Assembly: GCA_946482045.1 (NCBI GenBank)
Contig: CAMLPZ010000112.1
Location: 1-12,255, forward strand
DNA from: an uncultured Asticcacaulis sp.
GTDB lineage: Bacteria; Pseudomonadota; Alphaproteobacteria; Caulobacterales; Caulobacteraceae
Length of the DNA: 12,255 nucleotides
Direction of reading: 5' to 3'
In this document: positions 6,618 to 12,255 of the stretch, in pieces
How positions within the stretch are numbered: position 1 is the first letter of the stretch
Layout: every line of letters starts with the position of its first letter
Position numbers and translations under genes: made by a program
The notes under the pieces: model-generated
What the model was told of the DNA's origin: nothing
Database searches by the model: none
The model's input: only the letters and a program-made list of their open reading frames with translations

Positions 6618-7169
6618 TCAGGCCCCAGACGGCACCCACAGGACATCGGCGCGGCCGAGATCATTGGCGTGCCGCGCCAGGACGAACAACAGGTCCGACA
6701 GGCGGTTCAGATATTTCACGACGTCCGGGTTGACCGCTTCGGTCACGGCGACCGCATCGCGTTCGGCGCGGCGGACAATGGTGCGCGCGACATGCAGATG
6801 CGCGCTTAATGCCGTCCCCGCCGGCAAGATGAACGATGTCAGGGGAGACAGTTCCGCATTGTAGGCGTCGAGCGCGGCCTCGAGCACGTCGACCTGATGC
6901 GCCCGGATACGCAAAGGCGTCCATGACACATCGTCCGAAGGCGTGGCGAGATCGGCGCCCAGATCGAACAGGTCGTTCTGCACCCGCGCCAGCAGTTCAT
7001 CTTTCGCACCTGCGGCATAAAGCCGCGCCATCCCGATGGCGGCATTGGCTTCGTCGACGCTGCCGATAGCGATCAGGCGGGCGTCAGACTTTGGGCGGCG
7101 CGAACCATCAGCAAGGCCGGTCGTTCCATCGTCACCCGTTCGGGTATAGATCTTGTTGAGCTTGACCAA
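6618..7169 (-). CDS. pduO: PduO-type ATP:cob(I)alamin adenosyltransferase
   Basis: Transfers the adenosyl group of ATP to cob(I)alamin, making the coenzyme form used by methylmalonyl-CoA mutase and related enzymes; a trimeric cytoplasmic enzyme. The 183-residue product has the N-terminal ATP-binding motif YTRTGDDGTTGL (8-19) with Lys27, VDEANAAIG (38-46), FILPAGTALSAHLHVARTIVRRAER (113-137, containing the Arg129, Arg133 and Glu136 equivalents), and YLNRLSDLLFVLAR (153-166). The start codon is TTG (7169-7167): the family begins at this point and no in-frame ATG or GTG is nearby. No clear Shine-Dalgarno precedes it, and the gene starts ten bases after the HIG1-type gene, so coupling is likely. 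It is often annotated as cobO in this group, although it is not homologous to classical CobO. Confidence 0.95.
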   Translation of the reverse strand: MVKLNKIYTRTGDDGTTGLADGSRRPKSDARLIAIGSVDEANAAIGMARLYAAGAKDELLARVQNDLFDLGADLATPSDDVSWTPLRIRAHQVDVLEAALDAYNAELSPLTSFILPAGTALSAHLHVARTIVRRAERDAVAVTEAVNPDVVKYLNRLSDLLFVLARHANDLGRADVLWVPSGA

Positions 7170-7179
7170 GGACTTGCGG

Positions 7180-7383
7180 CTATTTGCCGTGCTGCCACGC
7201 CCAGGCCAGCGCGACCAGCAGGACGATAGCGACGCCCTGCATCATGACGCGCCAACGCATCAGCCTGTTGCCCCATTTGGCATTAAATTCGCCACCGCGC
7301 ACCATGCCGAAGATGCCGGTGAACAGGATTCCGGCCACGGCCAGCATCGCAATCAACGCCAGGATGAAAAGAAAAGTACTCAT
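7180..7383 (-). CDS. HIG1-domain (twin transmembrane) protein
   Basis: Protein of 67 residues with two membrane helices (about 4-26 and 48-63) joined by the conserved polar loop GMVRGGEFNAKWGNRLMRWRVMMQG (26-50), the core of the hypoxia-induced protein 1 (HIG_1_N) family. Relatives bind or modulate cytochrome oxidase and respiratory supercomplexes; in alphaproteobacteria such genes often lie beside the adenosyltransferase and etfBA. The ATG at 7383 is preceded by AAAGGGGAA about 12 bases upstream, a slightly long spacing. A longer reading from 7461 adds a polar stretch unlike the family and is rejected. It leads a two-gene operon with pduO; a TATAAT at 7437-7432 is its likely -10 element. Confidence 0.9.
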   Translation of the reverse strand: MSTFLFILALIAMLAVAGILFTGIFGMVRGGEFNAKWGNRLMRWRVMMQGVAIVLLVALAWAWQHGK

Positions 7384-7431
7384 GACGCTTCTATTCCCCT
7401 TTCGCGGGTAAATGTCGAGACCTATATGACA

Positions 7432-7437
7432 ATTATA
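7432..7437 (-). promoter_or_regulatory. Candidate -10 element of the HIG1-pduO operon
   Basis: A perfect TATAAT reads on the minus strand at 7437-7432, about 49 bases before the HIG1-type ATG. No convincing -35 hexamer sits 16-18 bases further upstream. It lies inside the imperfect dyad GACAATTATAGTC (7429-7441), so a regulator binding there would cover the promoter. Prediction only. Confidence 0.4.
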
Positions 7438-7563
7438 GTCCACAATATCTCGAAATGGCACGAAGTCATTGAATTAAGGCGAGATTACGTCACAAAAAAT
7501 TCGACGGTTGCGGATTGCGCCAGCGTTTGGCCCATACTAAGAGTGTTAGGCCCGAGGGGGAAA

Positions 7564-7592
7564 TTGACCTTAGGGAAAGTTGTGTGTGTAGT
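7564..7592 (+). promoter_or_regulatory. Candidate tetR promoter
   Basis: TTGACC (7564-7569) matches five of six bases of a -35 consensus, and TGTAGT (7587-7592) stands 17 bases later as a modest -10. Transcription would start near 7600, which supports the ATG at 7623 over an in-frame ATG at 7596. Directly upstream, CTAA (7537-7540) and TTAG (7546-7549) form a short dyad that might be an autoregulatory site. Confidence 0.35.
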
Positions 7593-7622
7593 AAAATGTA
7601 CGATCAGAGTGACAACAGTAGA

Positions 7623-8270
7623 ATGAAAAATACCGCCGAAGCGCTTCCGCTGGGCACCCGTGCCCAGTCCAAGGAGCGTAACCGCCTGAAGATTCTCGAA
7701 TCGGCCATGACGCTGTTTCGTGAGCGTGGCTTCGAAGCCGCGACCTTACGCGACATCGCCCGCGGCGCAGGCCTTTCGACGGGTGCTCTGTTCGCGAACT
7801 TCGCGGACAAGAATGAAATCTTCCTGACCGTGGTCGAGGAAGAAAACAGCCGCGTTATCCGTGTGATGCAGGACGCACGCGATACGTCGCTTGACCTCGT
7901 GCAACGGCTGCATCAGCAGTTGATGCGCGGCTATGAGGCCGCCCAGGTGAATGCGCGCCTTATCCTGTCGGCCTTCGTCATGCGATGGAGCGCTGAACAA
8001 TCCAGCCTGACCGAAGTGGCCCGCCTGTCCGATATGGTGCGCGAGACCCTCTTCGATACCCTGAAGGCCGCCCAGGACAGTAAGGAAATCCCCGCCGACG
8101 CGCGTGTTGACTGCGCCGCCGAAATCCTTGAGGATCTGTGCTTCGCCAACCTCCGCCGGGCTTTCCAGAAGTCCGACAACGGTGCGGGCTTTGATGTCGC
8201 TCAACTCTCCGACAGCCTGTCGATCCAGATTGGGCTTGTCGTCGCCGGGCTCAAAACCGCTAAGGTGTAA
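7623..8270 (+). CDS. TetR/AcrR-family transcriptional regulator
   Basis: DNA-binding repressor-type protein, 215 residues from this start. The N-terminal domain shows the TetR pattern ILESAMTLFRERGFEAATLRDIARGAGLSTGALFANFADKNEIF (24-67), with the recognition helix around 50-60 (GLSTGALFANF). The remaining helical domain is presumably ligand-binding and dimerising; it is not diagnostic, so the effector is unknown. Candidate starts are ATG 7596 and ATG 7623. I prefer 7623 because the predicted promoter would initiate near 7600, although neither start has a strong ribosome binding site. The gene is transcribed away from the HIG1-pduO operon and ends at a strong terminator. Targets could include itself, the neighbouring operon, the Rieske gene, or the etf/hbd genes; position alone does not decide. 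Confidence 0.92.
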   Translation: MKNTAEALPLGTRAQSKERNRLKILESAMTLFRERGFEAATLRDIARGAGLSTGALFANFADKNEIFLTVVEEENSRVIRVMQDARDTSLDLVQRLHQQLMRGYEAAQVNARLILSAFVMRWSAEQSSLTEVARLSDMVRETLFDTLKAAQDSKEIPADARVDCAAEILEDLCFANLRRAFQKSDNGAGFDVAQLSDSLSIQIGLVVAGLKTAKV

Positions 8271-8291
8271 ATCCTAAGCGTCGTGTAGAAC

Positions 8292-8323
8292 AAAAACCCG
8301 GTATCTCCCGATGCCGGGTTTTT
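8292..8323. terminator. Intrinsic terminator, probably bidirectional
   Basis: Arms AAAAACCCGGTATC (8292-8305) and GATGCCGGGTTTTT (8310-8323) pair throughout with one G-U around a TCCC loop, followed by TTTGTTTGT on the plus strand. It lies 21 bases after the tetR stop. The mirror A-run gives a T-run on the minus strand as well, so it can also stop transcripts coming from the Rieske gene. Confidence 0.93.
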
Positions 8324-8341
8324 TGTTTGTCTCGCTTTGTC

Positions 8342-8384
8342 GCGCATTTTATCCCAAAACCGGAAACCATTTTTGGGAATGCGC
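8342..8384 (-). repeat. Stem-bulge-stem palindromic repeat, copy 2
   Basis: Outer arms GCGCATT (8342-8348) and AATGCGC (8378-8384), one-sided bulge TTAT (8349-8352), inner arms CCCAAAA (8353-8359) and TTTTGGG (8371-8377), loop CCGGAAACCAT. It has the same plan and orientation as copies 1 and 3, although the stem bases differ and covary. It stands 20 bases from copy 3, making a tandem pair between the tetR terminator and the Rieske gene. Confidence 0.82.
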
Positions 8385-8404
8385 CTGGATTATTTTTGCT
8401 TGTC

Positions 8405-8448
8405 GCATTTCCTAACGGCGAACCGGTGGCCACTTCGCCAGGAAATGC
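8405..8448 (-). repeat. Stem-bulge-stem palindromic repeat, copy 3 (abuts Rieske stop)
   Basis: Outer arms GCATTTCCT (8405-8413) and AGGAAATGC (8440-8448), bulge AAC (8414-8416), inner arms GGCGAA (8417-8422) and TTCGCC (8434-8439), loop CCGGTGGCCAC. On the minus strand it starts one base after the TAA of the Rieske oxygenase gene. The octamer GCTTTAGC (8447-8454 on plus) spans the stop codon, exactly as at the etfA end (4412-4419). Confidence 0.82.
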
Positions 8449-8449
8449 T

Positions 8450-9544
8450 TTAGCTCGTCCACTTCAGCTTTGCCGGTTTGACCGGATTGACGAAGGGACG
8501 CTTTTCGGCGCGGTGCGCCAGCCATTCCTTTTTGAGTTGCTGATACCATTTGGCCTGCGTATCGGCGTCGTCGATCCACAGCAGCGACGGATCGTATTTC
8601 AGGCCTTCGTTCTGCAGATTGACCATGTCGCCGTCCTGCTTGAGGAAAGCCTTGGCGCCGTAGCGGAAGATCGGCGAGATCAGGCGGAACAGGCCATGAT
8701 CCGACCAGAAAACTTGCGTGATACGCGTCGTCTTGTCATCGACCGGCGTCAGGCAGGTCAGGCCCAGCACCTGCTTATTACCGACCTCGATATGCTCATA
8801 GCGAATGCCCGGCAGGCGGAAGGTGATTTCGGTCGCCGGCGCACCGCCCAGGATCTTATAGGCGCGGCTGTTCGAGGACGGCGCATGACGCACCATGGCG
8901 AAGCCGTATTCGCGCGGCTCGAACTGCTTGATCTTGGATAGCTGCTTCTTGGCCGAGCGCCACCACCACTGCTGATGAACGTAGGGTCCGTGCGCCGGAT
9001 CCATCAGGCCCACGACGGCATGGTCGATATGGCTGTCGAAATCCATGGTCTCAACGATCACCGGCGCGCCACCGACGACGCCCGGCAGGACGGGCGGCTC
9101 ATGATCGGGCGTAGCCGGGCGGCGGGCATCGGCGGTGATATAAATCCAGACGATGCCCTGCTGTTCGCGGATCGCGTAGTCGCGGACCTTGATACGCTCG
9201 ACATCCATCGCCTGGTCAGGCGTCAGCGACGGCACCGAGGTACAGGTGCCGGACGTATCGAAGGTCCAGCCATGATAGGGGCATTGCACGACGCAGCCCT
9301 TTTCCGAGCGCACCATCTGACCGGCCGACAGGGGTGCTGCGCGGTGCGGGCAGATATCGCGGATGGCGTAGGCCTTGCCATCGAGGTCACGGCCGAGCAG
9401 GACAGGTTCGCCGAGAATGACGTAACGCTGCAGCTTGCCGGGCTTGAGATCGCCGGACAAGGCCGCGAACCACCAGCAATCCTTGAGCAGGCCCTGACCG
9501 AAGACGACACGGGCGGAAGGGGTCAGGGCGCTTTGATCGGGCAT
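8450..9544 (-). CDS. Rieske [2Fe-2S] aromatic-ring-hydroxylating oxygenase, alpha subunit
   Basis: Oxygenase component of 364 residues from the ATG. The Rieske cluster ligands are Cys65 and His67 (CPHRAAPLSAG) and Cys88 and His91 (CPYHGW). The mononuclear iron site is the D-x2-H-x4-H pattern at Asp182, His185 and His190 (MDPAHGPYVHQQWWWR), with an acidic ligand likely in FLKQDGDMV (Asp304 or Asp306). Such enzymes hydroxylate or demethylate aromatic, steroid or other hydrophobic substrates with electrons from a separate reductase; the substrate here is unknown. No ferredoxin, reductase or beta-subunit gene is adjacent, so it probably resembles VanA-like homotrimers with a remote partner. An in-frame GTG at 9550 is an alternative start. 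No good Shine-Dalgarno precedes either; a tandem TTCACGT is there instead. A palindromic repeat abuts the stop. Confidence 0.92.
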   Translation of the reverse strand: MPDQSALTPSARVVFGQGLLKDCWWFAALSGDLKPGKLQRYVILGEPVLLGRDLDGKAYAIRDICPHRAAPLSAGQMVRSEKGCVVQCPYHGWTFDTSGTCTSVPSLTPDQAMDVERIKVRDYAIREQQGIVWIYITADARRPATPDHEPPVLPGVVGGAPVIVETMDFDSHIDHAVVGLMDPAHGPYVHQQWWWRSAKKQLSKIKQFEPREYGFAMVRHAPSSNSRAYKILGGAPATEITFRLPGIRYEHIEVGNKQVLGLTCLTPVDDKTTRITQVFWSDHGLFRLISPIFRYGAKAFLKQDGDMVNLQNEGLKYDPSLLWIDDADTQAKWYQQLKKEWLAHRAEKRPFVNPVKPAKLKWTS

Positions 9545-9644
9545 ATTCACGTTTCACGTTTCTGGCGGCTTAGACTGGCCAAGCGTTTAGCATAACCCGA
9601 ACGGAAACAAAGTGCGACACGTTTGCGCTGTAAGGCGCGGCGTC

Positions 9645-10748
9645 CTATGCCTTCGCCGCGAAACGCCCCAGCGCCTCAAGGAACGCCGAGTTCTCCGCGT
9701 CCTTGCCAATGGTCACGCGCAGGGCCTGGGCCAGGCCATAGTTGGCGACATGACGCACGATCAGGCCTTGAGTCATCAGGTATTCGTTGGCGGCTTCGGC
9801 CTCGGCGCGATCGCGAAAATTGATCAGCAGGAAGTTGCCTGCCGATGGCCGCACGACATAACCCAGGGCACGGATCTGCTGCACCATGCGCGGTTGCCAG
9901 TTCAGCACCAATTGCCGTGAGGCTTCGATGTGCGCGGCGTCCTGGAGGGCCGCGATGGCGGCGAACTGCGCCGGCAGATTGATGTTGAACGGCAGACGGA
10001 CGCGCTCGATCGCCTCGATCACCGCCTTCGGGCAATAGCCGAAACCGACGCGCAGGCCCGCCAAACCATGAATCTTCGAGAAGGTGCGCGTGACGATGAC
10101 GTTGTCCGATGCCCGCGCCAGTGCGAAGCTGGTCTCCCAGGTCGGGGTATCGACGAACTCGGCATAGGCCTCGTCAACGCACAGCAGGATGTGCGGCGCC
10201 AACTGAGCGCGCAGCTCGGCGATCTCTTCGGGCGTGTTCCAGGTGCCGGTTGGATTGGCCGGGTTGGACACATAGACGATCTTAGTGCGCTCATCGACGA
10301 GCTTGAGCAGTTCGGCGATCTCGATGCGCTGATCGGGCTCCGGCGCCAGCTTGACCTCGGCCTGGCAGGCCAGGGCCGAGATGCGATAGGCCAGGAAGCC
10401 GTGCTCGCCCGTGACGATATTATCGCCGGCTTCGAGATAGACTTGATTGAGCAACGAAAAGACTTCGTCGGAACCATTGCCGAAGACGAGACGTTCAGGC
10501 TCAAGGTCATGATATTCTGCGACCGCCGCGCGCAGCGGACTGGCGTGACCGTCGGGATAACGGAACAGCTTGGCCGATGCTTCCTGATAGGCGGCGAGCG
10601 CCTTGGGCGAACAACCGAGCGGGTTTTCGTTGGACGAAAGCTTGATGGGGTCCGCCACGCCGTCAATCTTCGACTTGCCGCCGACATAGGGGGCGATATC
10701 CAGGATACCGGATTTGGGGGTCGGTTTGTCCATTACAATTTCAGTCAT
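9645..10748 (-). CDS. hisC: Histidinol-phosphate / aromatic aminotransferase
   Basis: PLP-dependent class II aminotransferase of 367 residues. HisC converts imidazole-acetol phosphate and glutamate to histidinol phosphate; alphaproteobacterial copies next to chorismate mutase may also transaminate aromatic keto acids (family knowledge, inferred here). Visible motifs: SSNENPLG (38-45), GNGSDE (90-95), VSNPANPTGT (160-169), DEAYAEF (192-198) with Asp192 for the PLP nitrogen, the PLP lysine Lys225 in RTFSKIHGLAGLRVG (221-235), and the substrate-carboxylate arginine in LRVTIG (Arg344). The ATG at 10748 has AAGG six bases upstream; an internal Met6 is less likely. It lies 87 bases after the chorismate mutase stop, so the two may share a transcript. 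A seven-pair GC hairpin (9636-9660) spans its 3' end but lacks a T-run. Confidence 0.95.
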   Translation of the reverse strand: MTEIVMDKPTPKSGILDIAPYVGGKSKIDGVADPIKLSSNENPLGCSPKALAAYQEASAKLFRYPDGHASPLRAAVAEYHDLEPERLVFGNGSDEVFSLLNQVYLEAGDNIVTGEHGFLAYRISALACQAEVKLAPEPDQRIEIAELLKLVDERTKIVYVSNPANPTGTWNTPEEIAELRAQLAPHILLCVDEAYAEFVDTPTWETSFALARASDNVIVTRTFSKIHGLAGLRVGFGYCPKAVIEAIERVRLPFNINLPAQFAAIAALQDAAHIEASRQLVLNWQPRMVQQIRALGYVVRPSAGNFLLINFRDRAEAEAANEYLMTQGLIVRHVANYGLAQALRVTIGKDAENSAFLEALGRFAAKA

Positions 10749-10835
10749 GGGGCGCCTTGTCTCGTGTTGCCCAGGCTTTTAGCCACGGAACGCGATGAAC
10801 GCACGCAGATTTTGCAGTTAACGTTACAAAAGAAA

Positions 10836-11636
10836 CTAAATTCTCGGTGCTGCGCCAATAATACCACTCAACGAGCCGAGAGCTCCACCGAGGCGCGGAT
10901 CGTGTTCCTGTACGTAACCACTAAGCGCGAACAGCTTCAGCCCCTGCGCCGTGCAAAGCCATTCAGCCGCAAAGCCGCGCTCCGACAGGGTTTCGACCAG
11001 GGCATTTTCGCGCGCGGGCGAATCGCTGACCCAAAAAGTCAGATCATCGCCCGTCGGCTCGGGTGCTATGGCGGCGACGGCCAGGGCGTGCGGGCGGCTG
11101 GTCGACAGTTCCGGAAGCGCGGCAATAACACGCACCTTGGGTTCGGCCAGAAGACGCGCCCACCATGGTCCACCGCGCGGGTCGAGGCTGACGACACCGA
11201 GGTTGCGAGCGTCGCGCGCAGCGGCAATGACGGCGGCTGGATCGTTGACATAGCCATAGCTGGGGGCAAAGCCGAAACGTTCGCGCGCCCAGACCAGGAC
11301 TTCCCGCGACTGGTCGCTGGCGCTCAAAGTCAGGTGTAGCCCTCCCGCCGCCTGGCCCTGGATGCGCAGGTTTTCGGAAATCAGCTCGCGCCACACCCGC
11401 ACCACAACGCCATCGGAGGCGGCCTTGCGTGGCATCTTCAAAAGCTTGCGGATCAGCATGGCTTCGCGGTCGGGACGCAGCAGAACGGTCGATGGTCCGC
11501 CCTCTTCGCGTGACTTGGCCTCGCCAATCGCCCGGCCAAGCGCTGCGCGTTCGTCGACCAGCCGCAACAGCTCGCTGTCGAGCGCGTCGATCTTCAGGCG
11601 CAGATCGGCAAGCGTCAGCGGATTTTCGATATCCAC
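10836..11636 (-). CDS. AroQ-type chorismate mutase with extra C-terminal domain
   Basis: The N-terminal 95 residues form an AroQ helical chorismate mutase (chorismate to prephenate, the branch to Phe and Tyr). By alignment to the E. coli domain the active-site residues are Arg13, Arg30, Lys41, Arg57, Glu58 and Gln93, with Asn89 replacing Ser84. Residues 100-266 are not an AroQ domain. They contain FGFAPSYGYVNDPAAVIAAARDARNLGVVSL-like alternation and end LGGALGSLSGIIGAAPRI, which faintly recalls a degenerate prephenate-dehydratase/ACT arrangement, but no TRF catalytic motif of prephenate dehydratase is present, so dehydratase activity is not claimed. The start is GTG (11636-11634) with GGAG six bases upstream. 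It lies between hisC and a DUF2125 gene. The 158-base leader has a possible TATAGT -10 (11775-11770). Confidence 0.9.
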   Translation of the reverse strand: MDIENPLTLADLRLKIDALDSELLRLVDERAALGRAIGEAKSREEGGPSTVLLRPDREAMLIRKLLKMPRKAASDGVVVRVWRELISENLRIQGQAAGGLHLTLSASDQSREVLVWARERFGFAPSYGYVNDPAAVIAAARDARNLGVVSLDPRGGPWWARLLAEPKVRVIAALPELSTSRPHALAVAAIAPEPTGDDLTFWVSDSPARENALVETLSERGFAAEWLCTAQGLKLFALSGYVQEHDPRLGGALGSLSGIIGAAPRI

Positions 11637-11769
11637 ACGGATCTCCGGGTATTGGCTACGGCAAGACCAAGGTAGGCGCCTGCCCTGCCGAAAGGTAACA
11701 AGCCGACGACACTATGCCTATGGCCGTACGACCGCAAGTCCATATTCCACAAAGGTTTTATGGTTTCAG

Positions 11770-11775
11770 ACTATA
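11770..11775 (-). promoter_or_regulatory. Candidate -10 element upstream of the chorismate mutase gene
   Basis: TATAGT reads on the minus strand at 11775-11770, about 135 bases before the GTG start. The hexamer 17 bases upstream (GTAACT) is a poor -35. It lies within a small dyad (ATGGT 11760-11764, ACCAT 11775-11779). The rest of 11637-11794 shows no other clear element. Weak prediction. Confidence 0.25.
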
Positions 11776-11794
11776 CCATTTTCAGTAAAGGCAG

Positions 11795-12255
11795 TTACGG
11801 TAAAGCGGGCGCGTCAGAGACCCGGAACGGGCCGACATAGGCGCCGCCATCGCGGAAATCGACGGCCAGTTTCTGGGCGCCAACGGTCGCCAGCGTCATG
11901 TTGAGCAGCGGCGCCATGCTGGTCATGTTTTCGCGCGACATCAGCCCTGCCGCGGCGAGGACATCGAGCGGGCGGAAGGTGCCGGTCATTTCGGCGTTCA
12001 GACGCCCGACCGGCTTGCCTGCGGCGTCATAGGTCAACTTGTCGCTTGTCGCCATGACGCGCAACTCGGCATTCTTCAGTTCGCTCTTGAAAGCGGTGAC
12101 CGAGCCCACCAGCTTCCAGGCTTTCAGGCCGGTCGCGAAGTCGCGTCCCTGAAATGCGGTGATCTTGTTGAGTGTGGCTTCGACATGCATGTCGAGCGGC
12201 TTGCCGGGGCTAAAGTCGCCGACGAAGCGCTTCGCCTGGCCGTGCGCTTGGGTGA
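11795..12255 (-). CDS. DUF2125 family protein, C-terminal 152 residues (5' end outside window)
   Basis: The reading frame is open to the right edge, so the start and any signal peptide lie outside. The visible part (from TQAHGQAKRFVGDFSPGKPLDMHVEATLNK) has repeated amphipathic strands and ends GGAYVGPFRVSDAPALP, matching the typical DUF2125 close (a glycine-rich strand, then GP-x-x-x-x and a proline-rich end). These are uncharacterised alphaproteobacterial envelope-type proteins, usually with an N-terminal anchor and a beta-rich body; function is unknown. Related gene orders place DUF2125 near hisC, tyrC and chorismate mutase, which agrees with the neighbours here. The stop lies 158 bases before the chorismate mutase start. 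Assignment is from recall of the family's C-terminus. Confidence 0.8.
   Translation of the reverse strand, partial: TQAHGQAKRFVGDFSPGKPLDMHVEATLNKITAFQGRDFATGLKAWKLVGSVTAFKSELKNAELRVMATSDKLTYDAAGKPVGRLNAEMTGTFRPLDVLAAAGLMSRENMTSMAPLLNMTLATVGAQKLAVDFRDGGAYVGPFRVSDAPALP

Noticed and set aside
7515..7622. 36-residue upstream extension of the TetR regulator, starting at TTG
   Set aside because: It spans the candidate promoter, starts at TTG without a ribosome binding site, and has no resemblance to TetR N-termini.
9636..9660. Seven-pair GC hairpin across the hisC stop codon, as a terminator
   Set aside because: No T-run follows in the direction of hisC transcription, and part of the stem is coding sequence with ordinary Ala/Lys codons.
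11615..11743. Short minus-strand reading frame of 42 codons in the chorismate mutase leader, considered as an attenuator leader peptide
   Set aside because: Its aromatic residues (Tyr6, Phe18, Tyr24, Trp37) are scattered rather than clustered, no terminator/antiterminator pair is visible, and it overlaps the GTG start in another frame.

Overview
The window looks like chromosomal core sequence of a GC-rich alphaproteobacterium. The protein sequences, the divergent argH/tlpA pair, the etfB-etfA-hbd cluster near a PduO-type adenosyltransferase and a HIG1-type protein, and the mosaic of short palindromic intergenic repeats fit Caulobacterales best, for example an Asticcacaulis-like organism. That placement rests on recall of families and gene order, not on a search. 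No phage, plasmid, insertion sequence, CRISPR array, rRNA or complete tRNA was seen, and no gene-free stretch exceeds 300 bases.

Layout. (1) 1-887, minus: 5' part of argH (arginine biosynthesis), cut by the left edge just before its signature loop. Its start codon overlaps that of the divergent tlpA (886-1635, plus; membrane-anchored periplasmic thioredoxin). (2) 1639-6095, minus: etfB and etfA (electron transfer flavoprotein), a 248-base gap full of hairpins, hbd (3-hydroxyacyl-CoA dehydrogenase), an unrecognised four-helix membrane protein translationally coupled to hbd, and a DUF418/YeiB-type membrane protein. (3) 6365-7383: a small membrane-anchored protein with two cysteines (plus), converging on an operon of a HIG1-type twin-helix protein and PduO-type ATP:cob(I)alamin adenosyltransferase (minus). 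(4) 7623-8323: a TetR-family regulator (plus) with a strong intrinsic terminator. (5) 8324-9544: two palindromic repeats, then a Rieske oxygenase alpha subunit (minus). (6) 9645-12255: hisC, an AroQ-type chorismate mutase with an extra C-terminal domain, and the 3' part of a DUF2125 gene, all minus.

How the parts work together. Acyl-CoA dehydrogenases pass electrons through EtfAB to the quinone pool and Hbd performs the third beta-oxidation (or acetoacetyl-CoA) step. The adenosyltransferase makes the adenosylcobalamin that methylmalonyl-CoA mutase needs to clear propionyl-CoA, and HIG1-type proteins are linked to terminal oxidases. So 1639-7383 reads as a catabolic and respiratory neighbourhood. 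The right-hand end concerns aromatic amino acid and histidine synthesis.

Most of the window is ordinary housekeeping sequence. I did not find a clear new multi-gene system. The less ordinary signals are non-coding: a family of same-orientation stem-bulge-stem repeats, two of which abut gene stop codons through a shared octamer; clean palindromes in front of etfB and hbd; a hairpin directly in front of a gene with no visible ribosome binding site; and the argH/tlpA start-codon overlap.
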